64,000 bases of DNA from contig CM038920.1 in NCBI GenBank assembly GCA_021904315.1, positions 11,594,001 to 11,658,000 on the forward strand. Direction: 5' to 3'. Each line of letters begins with the position of its first letter. Position 1 is the first letter of the stretch. The notes below the pieces were generated by a model. It was given only the letters and a program-made list of their open reading frames with translations, ran no database searches and was not told where the DNA came from. The position numbers were made by a program, and so were the translations under genes. Shown piece by piece: positions 22,916 through 36,280 of this stretch. The stretch is from Sphagnum magellanicum (Eukaryota; Streptophyta; Sphagnopsida; Sphagnales; Sphagnaceae).

Positions 22916-25900
22916 ATGGACTTGTTAAGCTGCTGCCGAAGTGCCTACCCGCGTCCTTCAGGAGCATGTCCAATCTTGAAGCACCACCTGTCCGTGCGGG
23001 CGCCTACAGCTCCGGTCCAGTCCTGTTGCAATGAAGGACGTGCTCGGCCCTCTTCAGCTGATGTCGTACTGCTGTTGTCTCAAAGGCAGATGCAGATCTG
23101 CAAGCGATCGGATAGTTGCCGACGTTCGAGCCTGAAGCTACGATGTGAAGCTGCTTCCTCGGGAGGCGGAGTCGAAGGCGACAGCACTAGCAACGTAGGC
23201 CCGCTGTCGAACCGCTCAAGTACGAGGAGTTTAGTAGAAGACTCGCTGATCGCAATTGCAAGAAGTGGACTCTCAGTTAAGAGCGCCGCCGGGATGGATG
23301 CAACAGCTGCTTCGGAGGGGGGCTCGGGGTCGAATGCATTTTCTTCTGTGAAGAAGATATCTTACAATAATGGCTCCTCTTCTGTCAGTTCACAAGATGT
23401 TGCTGCTGCGCCATCGACTTCAAACGGGGCCGTGCAAAATAGTCCTTCTGTCGTCGCCACATTCAGTACCTGTGTTGGTCCTGCTCTGGGTGTTAAAGGC
23501 ACTACTCTGTATGGTGCTGCTGCTACAGCAGATCCAGCAACTGTTTCTAACGGATCCGCTAGTATTAATGGAACTGTTCGCAGTTCGTCGCAAGTGCTCA
23601 CCAATGGAGCAGAAGCGCCAATATGGAATCCGAAATTCCAGCAGGTTTCAGTGCAGCGAGCAATTGAGAAAACCGACGAGGAGCTCTCTGATTTCAAAGC
23701 AGCGGAGTCTACACACTCATTGGGTTTCAGACCTGATGATGCGGAAGGCGATGGAGGTCGCCAGTCGGAGCGGAAAAATGGACTTGGAATCATCGAGTTT
23801 CTTAAGGGGAAGCAGCTTCTTGTTACTGGCGCAACTGGGTTCCTTGCTAAAGGTGGTTTTTCTTTCCAGGATTTCCACCTTAAACATTTTGCTTGTTTGA
23901 GTGTTTTTTAAGCACTCTGTATGGTGCTGCTACAGCAGATCCAGCAAACCTAAAACTGACTTCCATTTTGCTTGTTGCAATTGCAGTGCTGGTTGAGAAG
24001 ATCTTAAGAGTGCAGCCCGATGTAAAGCAAATTTATCTCCTCATTCAACCTCAGGGAAATGCAACGGCTGATCAAAGGCTCCAAACCAAAGTAAGCCAGT
24101 GTCAAATTCTTGGCAAATTGAAGCAGCCAAAGCAGCAGATCTTAGCAGTTCCTAGTTGTTGTGGTGGTACATGTGTCCAGGCAGGACTAGCAACAATGTT
24201 CAATGGTTGATGGAGGGTGCCGAATGTATGATTTAGGGGAGTGTTGCCAGATCATGAGATGCCATTTGAGGATGCTGTCATTTACCACTGTTTCTTTACT
24301 GTGAAACCTGAATCTCATGAGTGCTCATAGCATCTCCTACAGAGCTCTGAAGCTTGAAACTTGTTGTCAAGCTGTGTAACTAAGTCAAGGAAGTGATAAT
24401 GCAAGACCCACCAAGCGCAATCAATTCCAATGTTGTGTTGGACGTAATTAAGTCAATACATTTTTTGAATGCGTATTTCCTCTTTTTGTCCATCTCTTTG
24501 CTTCTAACCTCCCATACAAAATTATTACCAGGTCATCAATTCTCCACTGTTCCAGGTGCTCAAAGCACAATGTGGAGGTCAAGATACATTTGAGTGTTTT
24601 GTGAAGAAGAAGCTCACTGCTGTATCTGGCACTATCTCGAACGATGACCTTGGTATGGATTCCGACTTGGCAGATGAACTCGCAAGTAAAGTGGATGTGA
24701 TTGTAAATGCAGCTGCAACCACAACATTTGATGAAAGGTAACCTTATAACTCCTATTCAATCTAGGAGGATTTGGACATATGAAACAGAGACAGGTTTAG
24801 GTTTCTGCCTGTCACGTGTTGTACCCATCAAGATCCTTCAATGCTTGATGAAATGAGAGACAGGCTGACAGCCCTACATGTGACTTGTCATTTCATTATG
24901 TGGACAGATATGATGTTGCATTGAACATCAACACACTGGGCCCACAGAGACTACTCAATTTTGCCCACCGCTGCCCTAACCTCCAGCTCTTCATGCATGT
25001 ATCAACTGGTGAGTTTATTTCTACAAAATTTGCTGCAGTCCTTCAATGAACCTACCATGAGAGTATACCATTATTTTTTGGGTTCCTCAAGAGGAATTAC
25101 AATGAAGCAAATATCCATTCTAAGTAGAGTTTATGCACCATACATCAGTGTATTCTCTCAGTTTGAATTGAAAATGTACTCTTGTTTCCCATTTTTTTGG
25201 GGAATGATTCTTAAGCTGCCAATCACATGCAACAGTTGTTACACTTCAGCAATCACATTCACCTGATGAATCTAAAAATCCATTGTTGGAGCAACACTGC
25301 TCTTCAAGAATCTGTGATTGTCATTGTTATGTTTCTTCTTAAGGAGATGTTTGAGTGACAAGACATTTATGCACAGAGCTCAATATTTGACCTGAAACTG
25401 GCAACTGTTCATGCTCAGATCCTTCTCTTTGTTGTCTTGCAGCTTATGTAAATGGACAAAGACAGGGGCTAACCCCAGAAATGCCATTCTATATGAACAG
25501 GAGCATTGCTCAAGAAATGGGGTCAAATCCTCCAAATCTCAATGTATTGAGTGAGATTTCATTGGCTAAGACAAAACTTCAGGATCTGGAAGCTGAGGTT
25601 TACACTGGCAGCCATACAGTTGACCCTGCAAAAGAGCAGAGTGTAGAGAGGAAGATGCAGCAGCTGGGCATGAAACGGTGAGAAACAGATATTTATATTT
25701 CAAAAGCTTGCAATATTCTTCAAAAACTTTCTGGTGACATTCAATTGTTTTGCATCAACCTGGGCACAAAGAAGTACAATTTCAGACTTGGTTTCCCCAT
25801 GTGAATTGAACTACTATAAATATAGAAGTAGGAACCTTCCTGGTGAAGGATGAGTTGTACATTTGCTATGTTTTGTACTGGAGTGCAATTTCATTAAACA

Positions 25901-28354
25901 GAGGGCCAGGGGAAGGAGGTGAGGGGGATGGGTAAGATTTCAAACAAGTTTAGTCAACCCTAAAAGTTATGGGTGCATTGAGGAAGGATCTAGGTTACTG
26001 ATCTCAGTTATCCTATTGGTCACAATAACAATATGAGTGATAAATTGGTTTCTTCCAGAGCACAGATGTTTGGCTGGCAAGACACATATGTGTTCACAAA
26101 AGCAATGGGAGAAATGTTGCTGCTGAGCTCTCAAAAGAACACTGTGCCTGTTGTGATTATACGGCCAAGTGTAGTGGAAAGCACTCTCAAGGACCCATTT
26201 CCAGGCTGGATTGAAGGCATCCGGTAAGTTATCAGTATGCAGCAAACTTTCCTTGAGAGATGAACCACAACTACAGAGAAGCAACCCATGCTCTAAAGGA
26301 ATTCTTGTGTCTATATCACTATCTGATGGTTCATTAGCCGACTTCAGAAATCAATCTCAAAGTGCAGCCTCGGATTTTCTCAAGCAATCTAAAAACTGCA
26401 CTGTAGTTATTATGCATATACTATCTGTTGAATCCATCTCCAGCAATATTCACAAATTAATCTGGGAGTGATTATACGGTTGTATGGCCAATTAGCATTA
26501 TTTGATGGTGCTGGGTATTGATTGCTGTCCATTTTATGACACTTAGAAAAGCTGCTGTGATGGCCGCAGGATGATGGACCCCGTTGTACTTGCCTATGGG
26601 AAGGGGCAAATGACTGCATTCATTGGAGACCATCAAGGAGTGCTGGATTTGGTTTGTACCTCAACTAGTACAAACACACCTTTAAATACAGTTGATGGAA
26701 GCAATTGAATGAACTCTGGAGATCATTTCTTCACTAATCCTAGGTGTCCTTGTAGCTGGTGACACATTTGTAGAATGGTCACATCCATGTACATTCCAAG
26801 TGAGGTTTTAACTAATTCCCATTTTGAACTCACCAGGAAATTAGCAATTCAAATTTCATGCTTAATTTCACTAAACAAGTTTGCAGGGTTGACAATATGG
26901 CTCTGGGTCAGAGAGGTACCTCTAGAAGCAGACAGTAGCCTTACCCTATCTTTCCAGAAAACTCAGAAATTCCTATAAAACATCTACCTCTGAGCATACC
27001 AATTTCACTCTCCTAGATCTCCTTTGAAAGGCAGCAGTCTGCACATTAGATGGGGAGATTTCTGTTGTGTGATTAGTGGTGATGTTGTCTACAGATTCCA
27101 GCTGATTTTGTTGTGAATGCAATGGTGGCTGCCATGGCAAAGCATGCCCATGGGAGTGGGATGCACGTATATCAAGTGGCTTCATCTGCTGTGAATCCAT
27201 TGACCTTTACTACACTGTCAGATCTTGCTGTGGAATATTTCACCAAGGACCCAATGTTGGACAAAGATGGGAATCCCATTAAGCTCAAACGAATGACCTT
27301 TATCTCAAATATGCCTCTTTTCCTGGTCTACATGTTTTTGAAATATCAGTTGCCTGTCCAGGTATGTAGCATTCCTGTTGAAGACAACTTAGATTCAATA
27401 GCCATTTTGCATCGATGAAAAATCAAGCTCTCGTTGCGTGGTTCTTCAGGTCTGCTCACCTCCATTTTGACACTGACTTCATCAGATGAATTTCCATCAA
27501 AGCTCATATGAGTCATTGAGATCATCTGCTGCCCAGTTTTGTCCAAAATGTTGGAGTGGTTGAGGAAGCAGCTCTCATCAGATCATTGTAGGTTGAGATT
27601 TTGACTGATGTAGTGTCTTTTGCTGTGCATGCAGTTGTCCCAATTCTTGCCATGGTTAAACAGTGGGAGATTGACAGAGAAACGCAACCAGATTCTGCTC
27701 AAGACACTTGAGCAATTCAATCATCTGGCTACCATCTACAAGCCTTACACCTTTTACCGTGGAAGGTATTCCCAAGTCCTGTTCCATCTCTTCTTGGTAG
27801 AGAAATTATGATATGTGCCAGTTATACACACATCGATCTTTTAGAAACCTCTTCAGAAGATGATGTGTCATCTGGATGCAAACTATGGTATCTTCAAAGA
27901 CTACAGATGTTCTAGCATCCATATGAAGTATTCCAATTGCAATGAGAGGTAAATTTTCTGGTCCTCAGGATACAACTGGAATTGGGGGATTGCTGAAAAT
28001 TTGATGGAATATTGATTGAGTCAGGAAAGGTCCCACCAAATATGGAATGAGTGCTTCAGATTCTTATCTTCTTCAATAAAACAAATGAAAAATGAGAGCC
28101 AATTTCAGTAAGCTTCTCTTGAAGTTATGTAGCTTGCAAAAAATCTTCTGATGAGTTTTTGGTGGAATGAAACCTGCAGGTTTGAAGTGGGAAACACAGA
28201 AGCTTTAGGCCAAGAGTTATCAGCAGAGGAACAACTCGAATTTGGGTTCAACATACGCTCACTTGATTGGGCAGATTACTTGCCTAATGTCCATGTCCCT
28301 GGCTTGCGGAAGTATGTCTGCAGGGGGCGAGGATCAAGTATTTTATTAAAGTAA
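22916..28354 (+). CDS. MS2: Fatty acyl reductase, alcohol-forming, MS2/FAR2-like, plastid-targeted (10 exons)
   Basis: It reduces fatty acyl-ACP or acyl-CoA to a primary alcohol using NADPH; plant MS2/FAR2 makes plastid alcohols for the sporopollenin wall of pollen or spores. Exons: 22916-23852, 23987-24090, 24556-24737, 24908-25008, 25443-25677, 26059-26223, 26570-26651, 27095-27361, 27635-27765, 28180-28354. All introns are GT-AG and phases join cleanly to a 792-residue protein. Residues 1 to about 77 are Ser/Arg/Cys-rich with few acids, ending LKLRCEAAS, like a plastid transit peptide. A Ser/Ala/Gly-rich linker of about 200 residues follows. The Rossmann motif TGATGFLAK is at 304-312, split by intron 1; catalytic YVFTK is at 530-534; the C-terminal FAR_C (sterile) domain is about 690-780. 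The N-terminal extension is longer than in Arabidopsis MS2 (about 616 residues). Nothing is broken. Family call very sure; orthology and substrate inferred. Confidence 0.92.
23912..23947 (+). repeat. Copy of exon 1 coding sequence inside intron 1
   Basis: GCACTCTGTATGGTGCTGCT and the following ACAGCAGATCCAGCAA repeat 23501-23540 of exon 1 (the [13 protein letters not shown] coding stretch) apart from a few missing bases. The copy sits 40 bp before the intron 1 acceptor. It could be a local duplication or a trace of an altered exon. Confidence 0.8.
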
Positions 28355-29190
28355 AAGGAGTCAGGCAGGAGGAGCAGCAGCAGCAGCAGCGGAGTTAGAA
28401 GAAAAAAGAGCCAAATGGCAAGCAACTTCATGCCATCATCAGCAAGTAAACAGTTTCTGCATATAATTTTTCTTTTTGCCTTCTTTTATTTAAAGTTCTG
28501 TGAATACAAATTGTATCATCCTATTCAGTACTGTCTCTCTCTACCTCTAGTTCCTTTTTGCTTCAACCACTACCTATTATTGAGGGGGCAGATAGTCTTA
28601 CACCCTGTTGATCCACACACAGGCAGAGCAGCAACAGTGCTGTTTTGATAGTTGTAAGAGTATATAAGGGTGAAACTTGTCTTTGAATATTTTACAGTAG
28701 CAGCAGCCTGAGCTTTAGCCCCCATTCGTTATTCTTGGTTCGAAGGTTTGTGCTATGGATACTACTGCGTGGCACTGGCCTTCACCCTAATTGTAAATGT
28801 CATAGCTAGGATTGATTGTAAGGGCTCTTTCTTCACACCTCTCCCAGGTTTCACACATGCACACAAATAAAGGAAAGGGTGCTACTACAGGTGAGTTTAA
28901 TTACTTCATACATTTTGGCTTGGCCATATGCATAGGTGATTTTATCTATGGCAGAGAGGGGAAGGGAACGGCACCAGAGCGATGAGAAGTCTCTATTATG
29001 CACAGCAGCAGATATGATGCATCGAATCTGAATGAAGTAGAAAATTTCCTAAGAAAATTTGATAGATCGAAACACAGATGTACACCAGAGCTCAACACAC
29101 ATTGAGAGATCTCTCATGGGGATCTGTCTCCCAGGTCCTAGGATCAATACACTACATACACCAGAAAGTTAAAAGGAGGGTCACAAACCA
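28355..29190 (+). other. FAR 3' untranslated and downstream sequence
   Basis: A (GCA)n run lies just after the stop at about 28373-28391. AATAAA at 28866-28871 is a reasonable polyadenylation signal, which would give a 3' UTR of about 530 bases; plant signals are loose, so this is a guess. The remainder to 29190 holds nothing recognisable. Confidence 0.4.
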
Positions 29191-29513
29191 TGTTGGGTGG
29201 TTATTAAAAATAGGAACAAATCCCTGGAGGTTATCAGGGCGGTTCTTAGGAGTCATCATCATGGTTCTCAAAAATCAAAGATTGGTTCCAATGTATAACC
29301 GTGGTTCTCAAATTTTTGAAAAACCAAATAACCAGCCATACCACCACCAGATGGTGTTGGTTCTTTTCATGAAAAGTTGATTTTTAAAGTTTTTGAAATG
29401 ACCAGAACTTGTGGGTTCTTTAGTTTTTTTCAGAACCCAAAACTGGCAATTTTCTGATTCTGAAATAATTTAAAACTGGAACCAGCAATTCTTTGTAAAT
29501 TCAAATAACCACA
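29191..29513. repeat. GGTTATT-ended MITE-like repeat, short copy
   Basis: It begins TGTTGGGTGGTTATTAAAAA and ends TTCAAATAACCAC, an imperfect terminal inverted repeat. The left part resembles 3620-3800 and the right part resembles 4310-4400, with the middle absent. It encodes no protein. Target duplication is not clear. Confidence 0.5.
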
Positions 29514-29749
29514 CACAGAGGGTGGTCACATGGTGCATAGGAACTTGGGAAGGTTCCAATCAATGGTTGGAATAAAGGTGATTGTTCTCACATCTTGAGG
29601 AGGGTGTGGACTACTACATCAACAAATGTCTTTTTATTTCTCTGTGTACTTTGAGGGATCTCCTCCTAAGGCATTAATGCCAAGAGGAGGAGATCATCCT
29701 ATTTTCAAATGTTCCCATGTTCCCATAAAAAGACAGTCATTTATGTGCA

Positions 29750-29965
29750 TGGAGGTTCCTGTACCCATAGGTTCTCCTGAGGTTTGGAACACGCTCAGGT
29801 GGCCCTCCCTCAGGAATGGGTTCTTGTACTCATGGGTTCTCCTAAGGTTTGGAACACCCTTCGGCTCACACCCTCAGCAGTGGGTTCCTATACTCATGGG
29901 TTCTCCTGACGTGCCCAACACCCTCAGGAGTGGGTTCCTTCCTCAGGAGCACCCACTTGTACAGG
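29750..29965 (+). repeat. Degenerate tandem repeat, about 50-64 bp units
   Basis: The phrases GGTTCCTATACTCATGGGTT and CTCCTGAGGTTTGGAACACC recur about four times with indels. A 128-codon open frame (29626-30012) crosses it but only reads the repeat, so it is not called as a gene. Confidence 0.6.
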
Positions 29966-30012
29966 AACCTCCAACCTCCACTAAAACCAACAACTTAGTT
30001 GCAGGTGGTTAG

Positions 30013-33000
30013 CAAGTGTAAACTTGTCTACACATTATTTCATGAAAGTTGAGCACTACATTCATTGACCTCACATTGATCACTAGTTTCATACCGAGAG
30101 ACATTTTGCTCAATTTTTGGGTGCTCTGTCTGAGCAACTAGAAAGAGACACTATGTTAAATTGTATGTCTTCATATACCAATCCAAGAAATGCAGAGTGA
30201 TCTTACAAAGTACCATGATATTCTAATGATGAGCGGTTGTTCCCAATGGTAGTGACTACAAACTTCCATTAGACTTTCAGGATGAATAGCCAAAGGTTCA
30301 AAGAGAGCCCAAGGAATCCTCCAGGAAGTCTGAGGGTAAAAAGATTTGATTAAGAGCTTGTTGATGATTAATCTATGCAACACCCAACAAGGTCAGGGAA
30401 GTGAAACATAATTTAGGCACAAACAGATAAGGTATGAGAAAACATTGGCTTTGAAATTGATGTTTGTACACAGGTTTGGTCCCCGGTCCTCGCAAGGAAA
30501 CTTGACAGGTGCATCCTCTGGTTACAAGGGAAAGATGAAAGAACTTGTGGCGAGGACTTCCTTGTGAACTTCTATGAAGCCCCACCTTTGCATTTCAAGA
30601 CACCTCACAGGCATATTACCTCTTAGAGTACACTGGGCCCTCTTTGTATGATTCAAATTTGTGGATTTCTCACGCTCCTGACTTTCATAACAATGAATCA
30701 AGGCCACACACAATTCGTAGACTTCCAGATAATGGAATACTAATGCATTATGGTACCTACTTATTTTTAGGTCCACTAATTAGTTGCAAGGTGCATCCTA
30801 AAGTTCAATTTGTCTTCTTTTTGTTTTTGTTTTTTTGTTGCAATGAGCCACTTTGATTGGCCCATCACAAATGTTTTTTTAGACTCCCCAAATAAAAGTT
30901 TGTAGTCCCAAAATAAAACTAGAATAATGCATCCCTTTCACCCACCTACATAGGTTGTGAGAGTTCAACTTAGTCATAGGTTATAGGATGAAGTGTAGTG
31001 CTATTGGGAACATCTTGAGAATCACATTAGGGACTTGGCGAACATGGTGAGAACACATTGAGAATTGATATGAACACATTGAGAACTTGATGGGAACATC
31101 AATTTCCAAAAAATCCACCCTAGTTTCCCATTCCATAATAATGAATACAAGACACAAAGTTCAATAGGTTAAGCACATAAGAACTAGGTTCATGAAAAAA
31201 TGATTGGCCTAAAATAATTTTACTATCCATTGTCATATGTTCCATTGATGATTATAGCCTTGTATTGCAACTGGAGTAAGAGGGATGTTATCATCAAAAG
31301 CACTGCATGGATATGTAACTTAGTTGATATGTGGAACCATCTAGTTGTCATGGAAAAAATCTGCAATTTGCATGGGTGCTCCCTTTCTTTCATTAGTCAT
31401 GCAATATTTGGAGTAGGATGGATCAAGTTGTTAGGGTTTCTTCAAAGGCATCTTGGGTACACATGTTCAAGACTTTTAATGTGGATGGGGGTGTCTACAA
31501 GCATATGGGGTTAATGCATTAATAAACCCCAAGATTTGATTAATGCACTTGTTTAATCTATAACAAGTAGCAATGTGGTGTTAACTCATTGAATATCTTG
31601 TGCAACTTGTAATGTGCTATTGAGCTACATGATGTGCAAGATTCCTTGAATCGAAAAGCTATCGAACATCTTTCAAGTGAAAGAAGAAGGGGGTTGAAAT
31701 TTTATTGTTTTCAAAAGAGATAACTGTACTTTGTTTCTTTAAAGCAAGGTTGCTTCATAAACTACATACTTCTTTCCCATCCAACAAGATGGTTGTTAAG
31801 GAGGAGGCTTATGGAGTTTGCAAAAACAATACATTCTTTGGTGTGACCAAGTTGCTTGGAAGTTGAGATCTTTAACAAGATTTTGAAATCTTTAATAAGA
31901 TCTTGAGATCTTAAATGAGATCTCAAAATGAACATGTTGATATCCAACATTTGTGATGTTCTCTCCCTACTCGAGAGGTTTTGTAGTTTTGAACAACACA
32001 ACCTTGTTTCCTAAAAATAGATAAGGATTTCTAATATCAAGGCTTGTGCCTTTGAGCTCATGGCCAAATCTTATTCTTTGCATTTGCAAAAGCATTTTTG
32101 TTGACTAACAACCATTGATTTGAAAGCCTAGATTGGATCTTGATGTGTGCCAAGTCCAAAGAAGCCATGGTTGCCAAAACATTGTTGTTGTAATCAAAGT
32201 TGAAATGAAGTATCTAATAAAAAAACTTAGTTGTAGAGGTGACATGCCTTTCTAGGTGAACCTTCAAGTGAAAGGGCTTGCCTAGTCAAGGCCCAAATTA
32301 GGATCACTACGAGGCAACCCTCATGGCGGATTGGGTTACAAGTCTAAATGTGGGGTTGGGTTTGACTCCCAATTTGACATCATTCGTGACTTGTATAGGT
32401 GCAAGGAGTGAGGGTTAGAAAAATGACAATCGAGGAAATGTCTTTGGCATGCTAAATATTAGAAATAGACCAGTTTGTGGTTAGGCCATGAAACAAGAGA
32501 TGGTAATCCCAAGCAATGAAACTTTAAACAAATTGAGAAATCTACGAAGGGTTTTAATTTCACCTATCTAATGGTCGAGGTTAGCCCAAGGTTACAAAAC
32601 ATGGTGAATGCCAGAACTAACCAAGTGTGCGGCTTGCCATGTCTAGGTAGTTAAGGCGTTTAATGAGGAATGTGGTTGAAATCGTGGATGTGAAGGCATT
32701 AAGGCAAATCCTAGTGCTAGAAGGGAATTAAGGTCAAGTAAGGGACTATCTGCGTTGATTATAATGAAAATTATTGGAATTATCCCATCAACGTTTGAAA
32801 TGTCTAAAAACAAATATAATTTTTCCTCCATTGGGTCCTTCAAATTGTTTGTTGTAAGTTTTGTAAAGATGCATTTCCACAAAAATCTATTGATGTTTGG
32901 GTGATCTTACTAGTTTTCAAATTTGAAAAACACATACAACTTTATATGTAAAAAGGTACCCACAATCTTATCAAGGGTTATTTTAGCCTAGGCAAAAATT

Positions 33001-33488
33001 GGTGACATGTAGAGGTAGGACTCCACATTCTATTGAACTAATGAAATTATGTAGCATGCACATCTTTCAATTTTTATTCCATTGGGAACAAAGTTGAGGG
33101 GAGGGGAAAGTGGTAGGATTTTTATGATTTTAGTGTTCCTGATGTGTTCCCAATATGTTTTTACCATATTCCCAAAAAGTTCCCATCATATTTCACAAGT
33201 TGTTCACAACAATTGTTTTTTGGGTGGTGAAATTTCACCACTTGGCAAATAAAAAAATGGCAGTGCAAATCTTATGGAATGTCAAGTGGTCCATTTGAAT
33301 ATCATGTGAAATCACAAAAGCATAGTAGCTATTGATTTAGGAGTTCTAACATGGATCAACTATAACTATCACACCATGCATTAATTATCTAGTTACTATG
33401 TAGTAATTGGATCAAGTTTATCCAAACAACTCAACAGTTAAAATAACTTCATTTTAACTAAGACATTATTAAAATATCTATATATTGT
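30013..33488. other. Intergenic DNA, nothing recognised
   Basis: About 3.5 kb of AT-rich sequence with no convincing gene, RNA gene or element end. Open frames are short and lack known motifs. Around 32230-32700 the composition is slightly richer in GC and may be old retroelement sequence, but no conserved domain can be read. Confidence 0.4.
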
Positions 33489-34460
33489 TTGATGTTTCTA
33501 GAGTCTTTTGATCCAAAGAAACTAACCTGGGAAACTGTAATAACAAAATTATTGAATGAAGAACTAATGAGAATGGAAAAGAACAAGTCATTGGAAACTA
33601 TGTTTAGTATTGAAATTACATTGTTATTTAAAAAGTCATATGCCCATAGACATAGAGGTAAAAGTGAAAATGTTTGCAATTATTGTAAACAAAAAGTGCA
33701 TTGGGCAAGAAAATGTGAGAAGAGGAAAAACGAATATGCTAAAAGAAAAACTAAACTAATAAACATTGTCGAGAGTAGCAATTGGGATGGTGAGGCTTTT
33801 ATTTATGCATTGGCTACTTCTTGTGAAGCCAATGCTTGGTATGTGAACTTTCGAACATCTTCACACTTGTTGCATTACAAAAAGCGGTTCAAAACTTATG
33901 AGAACATATCACCGGTAAAAATTTACATAGGAGACAACTCCACTCAAGACACCATTAGGAAAAGAAATATAGAAATCATGATGACAATGGGAGGTACCAT
34001 TATAAAGGGAGTGTTCATTGACATTTTACATATCCTTGGAATAACCAAAAAATATTTTTATCAGTAAAGCAACATCTTTAAATCATGTTTTGAATTAAAC
34101 ATTAACATAATTGTGGTAAGACATAATCAAAGGAAGGTAATAGGAGAAGGAGTGAGAGATAATAGAATTTACGAATTACATTATAACACCAAATTGAATA
34201 CAACAAAAAACATTGAGCATGTCACCATTTTTCAAGAGACTAGCAACATCGACCTTTGGCATCAAAGATTTAGACACCTAAATGCCAATAGCTTAAAAAT
34301 TCTATTAAAGAAGAAATTAATTGAAGGATTGTCCATCAACAATAAAGTAGAACTTTCTTTTTGCAATAGTTGTGTGCAACGTAAGTAACACATAGCTACA
34401 TTTCCAAAGGAAAGAAATTCACAAGCAACTTGACGCACTCTCAACCTCCTCAATAGACTC
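33489..34460 (+). pseudogene. Ty1/copia gag-protease-integrase N-terminal relic
   Basis: Blocks appear in copia order. A gag tail (LNEELMRMEK) is followed by a CCHC zinc knuckle, CNYCKQKVHWARKC. The protease region reads WYVNFRTSSHLLHYKKRFKTY, where active elements have WYxDSGAS; the catalytic Asp is Asn and Gly is Arg, so the protease is dead. Then comes an integrase pre-domain (LWHQRFRHLNANSLKILLKK) with its CNSC pair. Frameshift and stop near 34060 and again at 34388. The integrase core, reverse transcriptase and RNase H are absent, and no LTR pair is evident, so this is an internal fragment. Confidence 0.85.
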
Positions 34461-35283
34461 AAATGTGAGTCTAAGATGAGAACATCGGAAGAATAAGAAG
34501 TCGGAGCACACTCCCTGGTTCGCAACACTTCGAGGGTAGAGGGGCGTGCTGCAACTCCGGGATGGGATTAAGAAGATTGACATGCACTTTAATCATTCAC
34601 ACGGACTTGCACAAACCAAACAATAAGTTGGTTAGTGCATAGCTGGAACACTTTTGGTGTTAAGACGAGCCACGGGTAAACTCGAACTCACAAAATTCAC
34701 CACGGCCCAGACATGGGGGAAGCCACCATTTTCCCCCTTATAAAATGCCTCTCCACGAAGCCCACATCCAAATGACATTTTTGGGAGTCCCAAAATTCCC
34801 AAAGTTGAAACTCCCGCGACTTTGGGGCCCCATACCTTTGCATGCAAACCTCTGATTGATATGAGGTTTGAAGCAAAGTTATAGCCCTCGCCGAGAGCTT
34901 TCCAACAGTATGTGGCACACCACATGTACGTAAGGAAATTGGGTCGATTCCCGACTTTTAATGGTCGAGAGTCAAACTGCCAATTTGACTCCCAACCTTT
35001 CTTTTGGCCATAACTTGTGTTTCAGATGTCCAAATAATAGCTCAAAGGGGATTCGAACCCCAACCCATAAAGGTGCTACCCATTGTAGTTCAAGCCTTTA
35101 CTTACACCCCAAACCCAGTTAGAAACAAAATCAATACAATGTGAAAAATGAATGAACCCATGGATTACCTAAATCCATGAACCCGCAATCAAAAGCCGCC
35201 ATTGTATACCAAATGAAGTTCTAATGTGAAATAAAGACATGCCAACCACCATATAACAAATACATTCATCAAAGATGAATGAT
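34461..35283. other. Unclassified repeat-like DNA left of copy B
   Basis: GC-richer than its flanks, with phrases common in plant retroelement ends, but no LTR can be delimited. It includes a tRNA-like stretch at 35041-35100. The left border of the copy B segment must lie somewhere here or further left; it cannot be placed because copy A begins outside the window. Confidence 0.35.
35041..35100 (-). repeat. tRNA-like sequence, possible SINE head
   Basis: On the minus strand GGGGTTCGAATCCCC is a perfect pol III B box with T-arm stem. ACTACAATGGGTAGCACC upstream resembles an A box. The spacing is shorter than in a normal tRNA and no full cloverleaf forms by eye, so it is a relic or SINE head. 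Confidence 0.4.
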
Positions 35284-36280
35284 TTTTTTCATTGTCATGA
35301 TTTAACGTATGAAACTCAAGTATAGAAACCTCAATACATAATGGTTTCAAACTAGCAACTAACCCTTGATGCATCCACCTAATAGTAATTTATATTAAAC
35401 TTATTCATGCAATTGAATTGTAGAGCCGAACATTGACACCATATTGCAACTAACTTTCATTTCACTGACAAATAGTAATATAGAGTGGGAAAAGTTACAA
35501 TGAATAGAATTTTTGCACATACATCCAAACCACAAGGTCTAGATGAATGGTTAGACAATCTTGAATCTTTGATTTAACGAAGGCAAGGTTGGAAAAGGTG
35601 TGCTTATCCTTCGCATTGCCCAACACCATGACAATGCACAACTTCACTATAATAAACCATTCATAAAAACATTGGTTTAAAATTACATTGGATTTGAGCT
35701 TCTCCCATAACCATATATCAAATTGCAATCATGGATAGGCAATGTGGTGGCTTGATTTTGCATGGTGAGTTTGGAAAAGGCAAATTGTTCATAAAAAAGG
35801 GCAAGATTTAATACTAACCCACAAAAAGTATCAAAAAACCCCCAAACCTTGGGGATGCCCAAAATGTGCATGAATAATAGGCAAGTGGCCTAGAAATGTT
35901 GTTTCCACTTCTAAAGCCAACCAATATTGAAGGTGGATCACCCAAGTTGCATTCAACAACTCCTTGTTGGAAATCACTTTACCAACTCACAATAAAACTT
36001 ACAAGAACCTATGACTACTATTGGACACTTTTCACACATGTGATTCAACACTCTTCGGTCACCAAGTTCATAATCTTTGTGATTAGATTTGTGACATGCA
36101 AGATCTAGAACTTACCACTAAAATAAAATGTAACATACTCAATCCCAATGGTAGATTATGTCCACCAAATCAAGCACAAGTTGTTTATTGATGTGTTCCA
36201 TTAGATCATGGGGGGGGCAAATTGTTGAATTGACTACGTCATTGAACTTTCATAATACATTGCACATAGATATGTTCTAA

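Noticed and set aside
23362..23793. Minus-strand 143-codon ORF over FAR exon 1
   Set aside because: It is the antisense of coding exon 1; composition explains the open frame.
29626..30012. 128-codon ORF
   Set aside because: It crosses a degenerate tandem repeat and has no family resemblance.
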